Positions 33,201 through 45,945 are shown, numbered from the stretch's first letter. The stretch: 64,000 bases of DNA from Antedon mediterranea (GCF_964355755.1 NC_092674.1:22904001-22968000), one strand, 5' to 3'. Numbers and translations are program-made. Notes: a model not told the origin generated them from the sequence alone.

Positions 33201-36200
33201 AAACATTTGAGGAAACCCTTTGTATTAGGAAATCTTTATTGTTTTACATTCTTTTTGAGTTAGCCATACCGATTATCTTATTACATAATTGTTGTAAAAT
33301 GATGTCTGTTACGCATTTGCTAATTCAGACTCAAAATCAAGGCATTCGTTAGGCGATAGGCACTTCCTACTTTGCGATTCCATGCCTGGAACTGCTCAAC
33401 TCTATTTGATTTGAATTTATTACTGATTAGGAAAATCGTCATATAAAATATGTACAATAAATTACCGACATTACAAATAAATACATTTATAAAAGATTTT
33501 CCCGCATAAACCAAAAAGCTTATAGCTTATTTTTATTGGGATAATTTTTTTAATTAATAATATTTATTAATTAATTAATTTATTAGCAAGTTTTCATCAA
33601 AAACATTCACTACCTACCTTGACACAGGATAATCAAACTTAGAAAAAAAAAGATGGAATAATAAAGTTTAAAATAAAGAATAATATGCATTATTTGAAGG
33701 TTTGCATGCAATATGTTGATATAAAGTTTGCCACGTATGTGAGAATTTTTTCTCACCCCTGACGATGATCAAAGTATAGATTGATTGATTGAAATATATA
33801 TTTATACTGGGTAACCTCTTCAGTCAATGACTGGTCTCCCAGAGGGCCCAGTTGGTGATCAGTGGCTGTATGTACTAGTACACCGGGGTAACCCCCTACT
33901 CGTCTCGAAAGATGTACTAGGTTCTTTAAAGTGCACACGAGCTAGATGTGTACACTGGACCTACGGTTTATAGTCCTTATCCGAGAAGACTCGTTCTACC
34001 ACCAGAACCATGGAGTGAGTGAGCCTCGAACCCCTGCCAATGTTATGGCTACGTAATTACGGTTCAACTGTCTTAACCGCTTGGCCACTCACTCTCTAAA
34101 GCCGATTTTCCACTAGGCGAATTTGTTCGCGCGAATCGAAAGCGTCATGCTATGCGCATGCGTATTCAAGTTCCTGTCTGTCATACTCCCTTCTTCGACG
34201 AATTCTAGTTCCTTTGATTTTTCGCTTCAGCGAAATTTACTAGTTCAAATTGTTTCTACTTTTTGCAAAGCGAAATATTGCGCAACCAATCAGAGCTCAG
34301 GAAATGAGCTATGACGCTTTCATGAGTACTCATGCGAATCGAAATGCTCAGCAACCACGCAAGGAACATGAACGTCGCAGCTATTCAATCATGTAGTGGA
34401 AAGAGAGAAGGCGATTTTTTTCTCTTCAAAGCGTTGAATTCGCGCGAACAAATTCGTCTAGTGTACAATCGGCTTAAAAGAGGAACTCAATCAGTTCTTT
34501 TCAGAACTACATATATGGTATACTGCAAACTTTATATCAACATAAGAATAATATGGCTTATCTCAATTTTTGCAGTTTGTTATATTAGACACTATAATAC
34601 TCAACTTATTAGAATATTATTATTAATTCTAACTGTGTACTATATTGTTTCTTTTCCATTTTTTAAGCAACAGTAAGGCTGTCAAGGAAACATCTTTACC
34701 AAAAGAAATTAGTGAAACTGTAAATGGATTTAAGTAAGTTGTTAAAGATATATGGCAACGAAAACTGGGACTATACAATTGATATGCTCTTTAACATGAA
34801 TCCTAATATTACAAAATCTATTCTTAAATGTTAACAATAACATACAAAAAACTGTATAGTGGTATGAATATGTTCAACCATGCAAATTTCCTATAGGCAT
34901 GACTGACAATGTATGGAATATAGTAATTATTAACCAACCAACCATCTTGTTTCCAATCGGCATGGTCAATTAAATTTTGATTAAAGGATTTAGAGCTGCA
35001 TGATGTGCAAACATTCGCTTCATGTGTCAATCAAGTTAAATTATTTTCGCTTTATTTATGTTCATCCGCCAATCAAAGTGGTCGCTAATTAGAGGCAATA
35101 TTTAATGTTTGTATTTTGCTATTCGTAATATGTTACTAAGTTTTTCTTCAAATCCATAGGGAGTATGTAAAGAAACAAAAAGCTATACGTGAAGAGATCG
35201 CTCGTTTCTCGTCTAAGCCGATGCATAAAGTAAAAGAAGATATGTTAGCATTGCGTCAACTCTTATCCGTTGTGTCTAACAGTTTACAGCGCAACACAAT
35301 GGCTATTTACAAACTAAAGACTGACTCAGCGTATGAGCTAAAGAATGCAGACATGGCGCACAGAACACATGACGTACCACAAGCGTTACAGATGGACCAC
35401 ACGGCACCAGCAGAGTAAGGTTTATTGTTTAAAAAAATTTGGATTATTGCCAGTGTATAACACTGAATTCACAAATGATAGAAGTTACTTTTCCAACCCA
35501 AAATAATTCAATTTTTTTTTTCATAGATATTTTCAACGACTAATTCAGAACTTTGAGGAGCAGATGCACTGTTGTCACCAGGAGATTGAACAGATTGAAA
35601 GTCACCTAATGTCTCTATCAAGACCTGCTAGTTACACACCCCAAGGTTGGTAGGATACTAACATATCGATAGTGTATTGCATCATCATTATATGAAACCA
35701 TTTGTTCCACGACCAGAAAATGCATGGAATAAAACCTTTCTCTCAACAGCACCCAATTCTCTGTACAGTATCTCCATATAGGAATTGGAAATGTCCAGTA
35801 CCATATATATTGTCAACTATACAATGCCAAAATTCCGATTAATGCAGGGGCTGACTCGCTCTTAGTTCAGATGGCAAGTCTTCTTGATGTTTTTTTTGTT
35901 TATTGTAATTTTCTTATTTGCAATTTGTAATTTGTATCTTTTATTTTAAAATGTGTGGAGAAACTAATAAAACAAACAAACTATAAATCATGGGTACAGT
36001 TTGCTTGTGTGCACTTTAAAGGAAACAGTTCATCAATCAAGTAGGGTGTTATCCAAGTGAACTGATTCACAAAAGAACCCCTGTGTCAGGGGGATTATTA
36101 CCTATCTGATAGTTGTAGTAGACAGTGATTAATTTACTATTGGTACTCCTTGGTCAAATCTGCCTAAAGGCACATACAAAAATGGTGTACCGCAAACTTG

Positions 36201-39200
36201 AATTTTTTTATTATTTTATGTATAATTTACTATTTTAATTTTTTTTACGTGTAATTTAGGTAAGCTTGACATTCAATCCTTTAAAAAAAAGGTTTTTATA
36301 ATAAAATTTATAATTTAATTTGCTTTACAGATTTATCGACTGTAATGATCAAAATGAATGAGACATTTATTGCATTGGCTGCAAAACTACAAACTGTACA
36401 CGAAGCTGTTAAGGTATGCATAGCACAAGTATACACATAAGTATATTAGAATCTTGTTGAGTGTGAATATACAAAATAAGATCACATTATATTCTGTATT
36501 AATATACCACACCTGTGTGTATCCTTTAAAAGTAATAGTTCTATTAAATGGTACTTTTAAAATGTAGATTTTTCTGAAAATGTATAAAATTTTGTGCTGA
36601 GCGAGACTATTCAATGTTACTTGTTTTAAAATCAATCTGTAGTGTGCATCATCTGAGACTGTACTGATAGCGGCCAAGAGCAGGTTATTGTATAGTATAA
36701 TATACTGAGATTGGAACTAGGCACAGCTGTTTTGAGCGCCAGACAAAACAGTAGTTGAAGAAATGAATATAAGGTTTTAGAGAGAAATCTTAGTGCAATA
36801 TGAATGGCCTAAATTCCACACCTTGACTTCATCAATGTATTTATTTATTCTTTATACTGGGTACCTCTTCAGATTTAAAATACTGTAACAGCAGTTAATT
36901 AATTGAATGAAAGTTACTTTGGAACAGTAGGTGTTTGGAAATAAATGTTTATTTGAATATTTTCTTTAATTGGCAGCGTGACTATAATTTAAGTCGCCTT
37001 ATTCTTAGAATCACAGGCATCATTTTGAAAGAAAGTTATGCAACATATAGGCTTACACTATATCCCAAGGGAATAAAATTGAGTCATAAATCACCATATT
37101 ACTAATTTTTTAGACACAGAAAGAGCAATATTTAAACTACAGGCGTGTATACCATGGAGAAACGCAGGACATATTTGAAACGAGACGGAAACAAGCTGAT
37201 AAACGTGGCAAGATACCTGTAGTGCCCAGTGGTCCTGGTCCATTTGATAACATCTCAAATGCCACAGCCATTGCAATGGCCGCTGCTATGCAGTCGGCTC
37301 AAAAACCTGCAGGTAAGCATCATTTTTTTAGATTCACATAGAATCTCTATCTATCCTGAGTGGAAACCGCTCGTTCACTCTGCGTTTTGTGTAATTGGTC
37401 ATAAGAAATATTATAGATTGTATATATTTATTAAAGTTACCGCTCATCTGTGTAAATTGGCCTTTATATACAGATTCTTTCAACAAGTAATCACTTTGCG
37501 TTCAGTTAATGTAATGATTTGGAGTAGCATGTGAGAGGTTTGAAATCGTTGCTATCCTAATACTAGGCTAGATTCTCTACTCCCATTGGACTGTGTACAT
37601 AACTACGTTAAATAGCATGGTATAATATCATTTTAAAACAGCAGAATTTCATCAGACCCTGCACAGTTACATTGACCCCATTTACACATACGATTTGGGT
37701 CAGCCATGGGTCGCCAATTGGTAAGTGCAGATCTGGACCACCTCTGAAGTAGGTCCAGGAGTGGCTTTTACGTTTGGGCCGACTTATGAACTAAACCGTG
37801 ACCACTGTCTTAAGAAAATTAATCTTCAGGCCGTCATTTGGACACGAGTGTAAACACGCTGGATCGGACTCAATTGTAAGTGTAATGGGGTCATAGAGAG
37901 CGTAATCCAAATTTAAAGTTAAACCAAGGATCCAAAATGCTGATCTTGACATAATTATTGAATGATGAATGAGAGAGTCTGGTTACCAGAGGTTAGCACA
38001 TACTCTGGTACTAATTGAATATGTATTATTTCTAGAGCTAGACTTACTTTATATTTGTCAACAAATACGGATTTTGATTGAACTCAACAGAGGTAAAGTT
38101 GGTGTGCTCTGTAAATTAAATTATTTTTATATCCAATTACATTCCAGGGCCGTAGCCAGGATCTGTCAAGGGGGGGTTCGGACACTAAATATTTGGGTCA
38201 ACCCCCCCCCCCCCTCCCTCAGCCTGATGCGAAGCGAATTTTGTTAAATGACACCCCTAGATGGCCGGAAAAGACACTCTCGTGCAGCATGCTATATAAC
38301 CAATGAGCAAAAAGATCGTACTTTTTTCTTCCTCCTCAAACACGTCGATAATTTAAATGACGATAACTATTTGTTGCCGTATGTTAGATGCGCGTGCTCT
38401 GTGCGGAACCGCCGATTGTTTGATCATTTACTCCGTATTTTGTTTTGCGTTCAAGTTCAATGCGAACGTATATCTAGGAGCAGCCCCGAAAAAAGCACAC
38501 TGGGTGAAAGCAAATGCTATTTGCTAGCTCTATCTATAATATTTATTTACAGCAATTTGTAGTCTGGGTTCCAGACGGAGTTTTGTCTTAATATTAGTTA
38601 AAAGATAAATATTTTGGCACAGATGGCGTTTCATACGTATACTACTTGATTTTGGATACTCCGTCTGGGGAAACACGCACGTGGTTTGACACCAAGAATT
38701 CTTGGTGCATACGATTATCCGGTTGACTAGTTTCAGCTGCATGCGATTGGCTACTCACTCGTACAATGTGTAAATATTCATATTTCAGAATTTCAAAGAC
38801 TCAACAACTAAGATGATGCGCATGCGCTATGTTACGTTTAGACAATGTGTACTTGGGTACATTATGAAAGTTCTGAAGGCTAGAAATTATTTTATATGCC
38901 TAGTAGTCTGGTAAACATTTGATGGGATCTTTGAAACATGAAAACTCGTCTTGATATATGATAGGCTAGCTTCTCCGCAAATCAAACATTGAATGGATCA
39001 TTTATTACGCGGAGATAATTTTGATTTAATTCCCACCGAGACCCTGTCCTGTTCTGTGTGGTGGTGTAGCCCTGTTGTGTGCCGGTGGTATGGATATGTA
39101 TGTAGGCCTACTTCATTGGCGTTTTATTTGGCAGGTCATACGTGCGAGTTGAGTAGGACCTACGAAAGAGGCCTAGCCAAGGACTAAACAATTAATAAAC

Positions 39201-42200
39201 AAAACAACTTGGCATTACTATTTTATATTTCAACAGTCTCGATCGTACATTAAGCACTGGTAGGCCTACGTACTCGATCTCTTTCATTTTGAAACAAAAT
39301 GATCATTGGTTGATTCGAAATCCATATTTACATACCGCCCGCCCCATATAGCCAAATACGGTATGATAACCTACGTCATTCTTATCGTATGTTTGCGGTC
39401 TGCAAATCGATTTCTATACGTGTTTCACAAGTCTGTATTTTCAGACAAAAATCGCGGTCGAAATAAAAACAAATAAATAAAAAAAAAAGATAATACAGAC
39501 TTGGGGCAAGTCTAAGCAATTTGTTGAGGAATATAAATATGTAAATAGGTGATATTGATACATTTTAGTACGTATCGGCTGGTAGTCTAGAAAAAAATAA
39601 TCGGATGCCATAATGTGAACTACAGTACTTGATACCATAGATATTATAGTGTAAAATATTAATATTCACTATAATCCTCTATGATACATTATACTTCATA
39701 GTCACACATAAATACTGATGTACGTCGGAAGGCTATATACTTTATGCATGCTGCCTGACTGCCAGTGATCTAAACAATTATAGGTAAGCAGTTGTCTGGC
39801 GGTGTCCTTTGTACGAATCGTTCGTGCGCCAGCTCGCTATGAGACGCGTCAATATCATGTTACATGCAGGGACCAAACATTTATTTTTCAGGTTAAAATC
39901 GGCAATTCATTTGCAGCTTTTAGAAATTTACAGACACGTCGTATCACTAGTTGACGCTCATACAGAGAAGAAGGTTCACGAACAAGTTTACGAATTTTTC
40001 AATTTACAAACAACTTTTTGTACTGTGGGGCACGTATTTGGAGGATTTTTGGAGATGACGGTGAGGTATTGGGCATGTCGGGGATGGGGGTTCGCAGTTG
40101 GTTAAGGGGGATTCGCTGTAAAGGGGGGGTTCGCCCGAACCATAAAAACCCCCCCTGGCTACGGGCCTGCATTCTTTCCTGATACAATCACTTCTCTTTC
40201 TTCCAAATGCTTCATCCAATATTGCTGATTAGCCATTTTGCAAATTTGCTGTTACAGTTTGGCTACATGGTTTTTTTTTTCTGGATTGGGTTTATGGAAT
40301 GGGCTTGATGATGTTTCTATTTCTACAAATGCTTAAAATGCTAAAAATTTGATTTACATTATGGTACATTATCTATTTTTCTTGACTGGTTTTTTTTTGT
40401 CTACGGGTCTCAATCTTTCCACTAGATTGTAGCCTTGAACAAATCAATTAACCTTGGATTAGACTAGATTGTGTAATTTCGCTTGGTGGTAGCCCAAGTG
40501 TTTGATCAACGTTAACCGGATTTACAGGCTTTGAAAGTTCTGCGTAGGAAAAAATACTTTTTTACAATCTCATTCTTTCTCCAACCACATTATATCATGT
40601 GATACAATGATACACAGTATCAATAGTCTCTTTCTTCTTCTTTCAAGTGCTTTTAAAAATTGCTACTACGCTTTTAAACCAGTATTGTGGAAATTTTGTC
40701 AGATGTGCCATTGACAATTTTTTTCTCTCATTTCTCTTTTTTTTTTTTCTTTTTTTTTTATATTTTTTAGTAATGAATTGTCTCTTAAGACTTCCTGACC
40801 ATTTGTCCTTGGTTTTTCTTCCTGTTTTATGCTTAAACGCTTGAAAGGGAGTGGAGTTGTAGCATTGGCGGCAGTCAACGCCACTCTCTTGGCAATCTTC
40901 CTTAGATAAGAATAGAACGGAGAATGTAATATCATTTTGCAATTCATTATTACTGCATTTATTACTTTATTTATAAAATAACTGTTTGACTAATCACAGG
41001 TCTTTCAACTGCAGGCTTAGGATTTGGCTTTGGAACTGGAGCACCTACAGGTACAGCAAATACTGGTTTTGGTACTGGAGGAGGATTATTTGGCAACCAA
41101 AATACAGGCCTAGGAACTGGCGGCCTAGCTACAGGAGGAATCAGACCACTTGGAACTCAAACAACCGGTGGTTTTGCAACCAGTTTTGGAACTGCAGCTA
41201 AAACTGGATTTGGTAATACCGGTAGCACATTTGGTACAGGTTTCGGTTCCACCACCGGCTTTGGCAAACCAACCGGTACAGGGTTCGGTTCCACCACCGG
41301 CTTTGGCAAACCAACCGGTACAACGTTTGGTTCTACAGGTACGTCATTTGGTACATCTGGTCTCAATCTTGGCACTGGATTGCAGTCTTCTAACAAACCA
41401 ACTAACCTTTCTCTTGGCGGTAGCCTGAGCGCCGGACCGACGTCAACCGGATTTACAGGCTTTGGAAGTTCTGCGGGTAAAAAACGAGGATTTTAACACA
41501 TACAGTATGGCTGCCTCGTCTTTTTGTGATGTTTATTGTGTATTAATGTTTAGTGCATGTCTGTAGATTATTGATATCATGTTTGTATGTGCATCTTAAT
41601 AAGCACAATGTCATGCACCATATCTATTTAAAAAAGTGTTGATATGCACTACTATATCCTCAAATATTATGCTTGTGCTAAACAAAATAGTTTCAAAGCA
41701 TATTAGAGCAAGGGTTGCATATTCGAACGGCGTGTAGCTAGGAAGCTTTTCACTTACGATGACCTTAGACGTACGCATATTTTGTCGTTAATTTTCACAA
41801 AGACCTAGAATCCACTAAAACTGTGTCATGGCATCCTTTGAGGGTGAACATCGCATGTACATAATAATTTAACATGATGTAACAAAGTCGTCGTAAGTCG
41901 AAAGCTCTCTACTATTGTTAATCTAGATGACTTTCATAAATCATGAGAAAACGATACTGAAATGGATCATAGAAAACCAACAAATAGAAAAGCTCTTGTA
42001 AAAGCCAGCCTCAGGGTGGTCTTATTCGAAAAGTTAAATTGTAATCATTTATGTATGAGAAGGTGTTATTTAGACAGCATGCTTATTGAGTGAAAACTGT
42101 ATTTAAACATCTTTATTCATAAAATACTAACATAAATTTTCTGGCCTGTAATTCATTCTTCTTTATTTTTTCAATAGGTTTATAAATTAACGTCATACTT

Positions 42201-45118
42201 TCACACAAACACCATTTATTGTTAATTACCCTGCTCTTTTCTAAATTACCAACATTTATATATGTTTGTCGATAATACCAAAATGAAGATATCATTCTTT
42301 TATAAAACATCATTTGTAGTTTAATATTGCTATTTATCAATTGTTATTTTCTGTTTTGCATATGGTCTTTATTGTGGATAATGCATTTCATTCTCTTAAT
42401 ATAATACTTACAGTAATTGTCACTTTCTGTTTAAATTAGTGTTCATTTTGACAATCATTAACACTGTATTCATTTTGCATTGAAAATATATAGCAATTAC
42501 ATATCACATGTGACATAGAGAGAGCACACAGTGAGTTTATCCTATCTACAGTATTAGACTACTAAATATTTCACCTTTGCAAAATGTAATCGTTAAGAAT
42601 TACATAAAAAATATTAGATAATATACAGTGAAGTATTAAAGGAAAATGGGCATAATTATTCTTGTCTTGTTTAAGCTATATGTATGCCAAATTTTAATAA
42701 AATTGTATGCATTTGACACTATAACCGATGTAGTTGACACTTTAAAAATCTAACACCAATAAGTTGGCGTTTTAGAGTGTATTGGTACCTCAAGTCTGTT
42801 TTCCACTAGACTAAATTAATTCATTCAATCCAGTGCTTTCACAAAGAATCAGAAGGATTGTAAAGACGGAAATACTGAATTCACATGCACATAATCTGAA
42901 ATATTTAATTTGTGCAAATACTCTAGTGGAAAATGGGAAATTTTTGAGTAGTTGTATTTTGAAAACTATTTTGTACCCACTAACACTGTCCCTTGGCATG
43001 TTTGTGAAACAAATAAATAAATGCATCCATCATTTCTATTGTTTTGAATCATTTCTGTGACATTGTACGCTTTTTATTATTGTGTCTAATTGGTGATGCC
43101 TGATGAATAAATTAATACTCGTGTAGTAAATGTGATAATCATTTATAATAACTGTGGTCCAATCACAGACCTTTTCATGCATCACTGATTTGTCACCTGC
43201 ACTTTCGCAAGAATGTAGAAACAAATTTTACAAAGACACTTTTTTTTAAATAAAATGTTAGCAAACAAGTTTTCCTATACACTTGTCCTGTTGCAATGTT
43301 TTGTGCAATATTTATACGATTTTCAACTGGGAGATTATTTAACTTTTCAATCACTGTGTGGGGTTGGTGTGTGTGCCTGTATGTATAAATATATATATTT
43401 TTTAATTGCTGTGTTTATTAGCAGTATTGCTGGACAAACATTGTGTGATTTATTTATGTTAATATGAATCGATGTCAAGTTTTCTTCTACTCCGTTTTTT
43501 TAGCAACCTTCCAGTTTTAGAGACTTTAACTCCAAAATGTAAGTTGCAGATGATGTGATTCAAAATTTAAAACTATAAATAGTTAACTTTTTTTTCAAAT
43601 TTAGCTAACAACAAAAATATAGATATTATTATAATTTACGTTTAAACAATAGTATTAATATTGATAAGACTAAGTGATTTTTAAAATAATGAATGAAAGA
43701 TTTTGAATGCTTGTATGATATCTAAATAGTATTTAATTGTTTACAATTGGTCTTTGGATTTTACATTAATTGCGAGAATGAATTTGATGTTGAACAAAAT
43801 AATACTTCCTTTTATTGTGACGACTATAAACTATTTTTTTTTAATCTGAACTGATTTTATATTATAACTAAATTATAGCATGTTCGCATGTAAAATTAAG
43901 TTATGAAAGAACAAGTAACAAGATTTTAACTTATCACTGTGACAAGTTCGATATCAACATCTCTTCTACTTTACTATTAATGTAGTAAAACAAACTACTA
44001 CTAAATACTACAGGTGCATGTGCACGAAATTTGTGATGTCATGGGTGGCGGGAAGGGGATAATCTTAACCTAACACCAGGTCTAATATTTTATATGTGTG
44101 TGTTTGGCCAGCTGTAATAATTATGGATAAACATCACACCAAACCACCACCCCCTTTTCCAACACCAGTCCTTCCACAACACCAGTCCCTCCCCTTTCCC
44201 TACACTATATCTATTCCCACCCACCCCTATACATGCAACTGAATACTATACTGCTGTTTATGCTATTAATTATTTCTACTCCTATTAATATATCATAAAT
44301 AATCATATTTAGTAAATATGAAATATATTATATACTATTGAGGGAAACAATTTGCCATGGGTTTATGTTTGAGTCACCCTGAGCTACTGTATTTTGTAGA
44401 CTCAACTATTACTGCTAAAGCTTGGTTCCCACTAGACGCAACGCAAGGAGGTAAGCCGCAATGCAAACGAATTGACCAATCACAAGTGACAGTAGGACGA
44501 AACCATTGCTTGTAATTGGTCATTTGCTTGCACTGCGGATTTCGTCCTTGCGTTGCGTCCTAGTGGGAACCAAGCTTTAGAACCAGTTACCTTATTGGTA
44601 CACAGTGCATTGAGAGCTTGCTTATTACTATTAATCACCATTTGCTGATGTTCATATTTACGCCACCGGAAACAGCATTAAAATTTATAAATTCTGCTAT
44701 CTAAAATTTAACACCACTTATGTGAAATTTGTATGTAGATATATTATGTGCAATACTAATTTAAGGGAAAAAAATAAAAAAATTCTATAGATGGAAAATG
44801 AAAGAATTACTTGTCAAAACAAATAGGAGTTTCTGGTGAACCTCATGGTTTTTAATAAAGAAATGTTCCCTTGTCGTCTTGCCCATTCTCATATTCAGAC
44901 ACCAGTAATCGTAAAACAGTTTATATACGAGTCGGCCTACTTTGTTTTTGTATTTTACCTCTGAACAATTACTGTATTTCATTTAATTAGGTGTTGGTGC
45001 ACTGCCTACAGCTGGACTCAACTTAGTAAGTGGTTTTGCTGGCCCAAACATTGGCAACCCACATTTGGTACTTCAAACTCCACCTATCGGGAGTAATAAG
45101 AGAGGGAAAACTAAATGA
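30282..45118 (+). CDS. NUP58: Nucleoporin p58/p45 (NUP58), complete
   Basis: Plus-strand exons: 30282-30406, 31860-31978, 32364-32762, 33083-33185, 34668-34733, 35160-35414, 35527-35645, 36331-36413, 37114-37312, 41000-41476, 44991-45118 (stop included), together 2073 nt or 690 aa with all phases consistent. Residues 1-240 are a Gly/Thr/Ser-rich FG region (FNFG, FAFG, FKFG). Residues about 255-445 are the conserved coiled-coil core (LRQLLSVVSNSLQRNTMAIY, YFQRLIQNFEEQM, FIALAAKLQTVHEAVK). Residues 490-648 are FG repeats, and the tail ends GSNKRGKTK as in vertebrates. NUP58 sits in the central Nup62-Nup54-Nup58 channel complex of the nuclear pore. Vertebrate NUP58 is about 600 aa; the extra length here is in the FG regions. 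Exon 5 has two in-frame acceptors (see findings). Candidate AATAAA signals are at 46103 and 46139, beyond a minisatellite. Confidence 0.96.
30440..30610. repeat. CTAG / TAGGCCTA-rich tract in NUP58 intron 1
   Basis: Repeated GCTAGGC, TAGGCCTA and CTAGCTAG words without a regular period, directly after the first coding exon. Confidence 0.7.
30874..31217. mobile_element. 344-bp palindromic MITE built of GTGCGTCA words, copy 1
   Basis: The ends TAATGCACTTGTCAATTGTA and, inverted, TACAATTGACAAGTGCATTA are perfect inverted repeats, continuing through GACCCCCGGGAGAGGTGCGTC. The interior has GTGCGTCA or its inverse many times. A second copy lies 185 bp downstream in the same orientation. Both are in NUP58 intron 1. 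Confidence 0.88.
31403..31745. mobile_element. 343-bp palindromic MITE built of GTGCGTCA words, copy 2
   Basis: About 95% or more alike copy 1 by eye, with the same terminal inverted repeats. The few differences include GGTGCGTCAATATCC in place of GGTGTGTCAATGTCC. Confidence 0.88.
33786..34095 (-). mobile_element. SINE with class II tRNA-like head, family 1, minus-strand copy
   Basis: Read on the minus strand it begins GAGTGAGTGGCCAAGCGGTT, with GAGTGAG pairing with CTCACTC as an acceptor stem and GGGGTTCGAGGCTCACTCAC as the B-box region. It then matches 25014-25314 closely to the end. It lies in NUP58 intron 4 and abuts the next MITE at its head. Confidence 0.85.
34097..34476. mobile_element. 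380-bp MITE with ends TAAAGCCGATTTTCCACTAG
   Basis: The left arm AAGCCGATTTTCCACTAGGC, continuing with GAATTTGTTCGCGCGAATC, is inverted at the right (GAATTCGCGCGAACAAATTC then TAGTGTACAATCGGCTTA). It also has internal GAATCGAAAGCGTCAT copies in inverse. A plus-strand open frame at 34332-34676 begins inside it and is not a gene. Confidence 0.8.
35985..36090. repeat. Decayed fragment of SINE family 1
   Basis: ATCATGGGTACAGTTTGCTTG, GTGTGCACTTTAAAG, AAGTAGGGTGTTATCC and the neighbouring bases align loosely with the body of the SINE at 25140-25235. The tRNA-like head is missing. Confidence 0.4.
37310..37466. repeat. GTGTAAATTGGCCTTTA repeat, copy 3
   Basis: Ends TTACCGCTCATCTGTGTAAA then TTGGCCTTTA. 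The left part has ACCGCTCGTTCACTCTGCGT, also seen at 59700-59722. It starts immediately after NUP58 exon 9. Confidence 0.55.
38145..40169. mobile_element. 2.0-kb hAT-like DNA transposon, non-autonomous (5-bp duplication CATTC)
   Basis: The left end CAGGGCCGTAGCCAGG is inverted at the right end (CCTGGCTACGGGCCTG). G-rich then C-rich runs (GGGGGGGTTCGG, AACCCCCCC) lie just inside each end. Direct repeats CATTC at 38140-38144 and 40170-40174 flank it. CAG termini fit the hAT superfamily, although most hATs make 8-bp duplications. Internal open frames up to 105 codons show no transposase motif I recognise. An inner inverted repeat (CCAGACGGAGTTTTG near 38570; ACTCCGTCTGGGG near 38660) may be a nested element. 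It lies in NUP58 intron 9. Confidence 0.8.
40280..40548 (+). pseudogene. Decayed duplicate of NUP58 exon 10 inside intron 9
   Basis: From 40405 (GGTCTCAATCTTTCCACTAG) to 40548 (GATTTACAGGCTTTGAAAGT, TCTGCG) the sequence follows the 3' part of exon 10 (41358-41476) in order and orientation, with many substitutions and an inserted ~22-bp block. Weaker likeness to the exon start (GGATTGGGTTTATGGAATGG) begins near 40280. Stops and the lost donor (GCGTAGG where the exon has GCGGGTA) make it non-coding. Confidence 0.72.
44416..44580. mobile_element. MITE with ends TAAAGCTTGGTTCCCACTAG, copy 1
   Basis: The left arm AAGCTTGGTTCCCACTAGAC, with GCAACGCAAGG, is inverted at the right (CCTTGCGTTGCGTCCTAGTG, GGAACCAAGCTTTA). 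The middle has GACCAATCACAAG and its inverse. A second copy is at 50225-50404. Confidence 0.85.
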
Positions 45119-45289
45119 GAAAAGTAAGGCGAAAACTGTCAGATGAGGAATGATGGACAAGAGATTCCAGAAGAAAGAAAGAAATATTATAGAAAAAAAG
45201 AATAAGAAGATAGTAATTAAAAAAAACTGTGCTTATGAAAGTTTTATATGGTTTTCTATTAGGTATTATGTACTTCACTCAAGCTTCTC

Positions 45290-45945
45290 CACTAGCTACT
45301 ATGTATTCACCATGGACCATGGATGTTTTCTGTACTAGATAATATCTTGTACTTCACTGCCAGCCATGTATTTCCCATTGAATTTTCTCTACTACCAGTC
45401 ATGTATTTCACATGGAAGTTTCTCCACTAAATACCAGTCATGTATTTAACATGGAAGTTTATCAACTACACTAGACATATGTATTTCACATGGAAGTTTC
45501 TTCACTATACCAGCCATGTATTTAACATGGAAGTTTCTCCACTACCAACCATGTATTTCACATGGAAGTTCCTTCACTACCAACCATGTGTTTCACATGG
45601 AAGTTTCTCCATTAAATACCAGCCATGTATTTAACAAGGAATTTCCTTCACTACCAACCATGTATTTCACATGGAAGTTCCTTCACTACCTACCATGTAT
45701 TTCACATGGAAGTTTCTCCACTACCAGCCATGTATTTCACATGGAAGTTTCTCCATTAAATACCAGTCATGTATTTAACAAGGAAGTTCCTTCACTACCA
45801 ACCATGTATTTCACATGGAAGTTCCTTCACTAACAACAATGTATTCCACATAGAAGTTTCTCCACTATACCAGCCATGTATTTCACATTGAAGTTTCACC
45901 ACTAACAACCATGTATTTCACATGAAAGTTTTTCCACTAGCAACC
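45290..45945 (+). repeat. Hairpin-forming minisatellite, ~31-38-bp unit, just 3' of NUP58
   Basis: Roughly 18 tandem units follow the pattern CCATGTATTTCACATGG then AAGTTTCTCCACTA and a short spacer (ACCA, or ATACCAG). Every good unit contains a perfect 6-bp stem, CCATGT with ACATGG around a 5-base loop. The array starts about 170 bp after the NUP58 stop and is probably in its 3' UTR. Open frames through it are side effects of the repeat. Confidence 0.9.

Noticed and set aside
34332-34676. 114-codon plus-strand open frame
   Set aside because: It begins in the MITE 34097-34476 and runs into AT-rich intron up to NUP58 exon 5.
38248-38562. 104-codon open frame inside the 2-kb hAT-like element
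   Set aside because: No transposase motif is recognised and the frame is short; not reported as a gene.
45440-45833. Repeat-coded open frames (MYLTWKFLHY type)
   Set aside because: They are made by the minisatellite unit and lie after the NUP58 stop.
45290-45945. Possible CRISPR-like array
   Set aside because: Units are head-to-tail with no unique spacers of constant length, and the host is a eukaryote.
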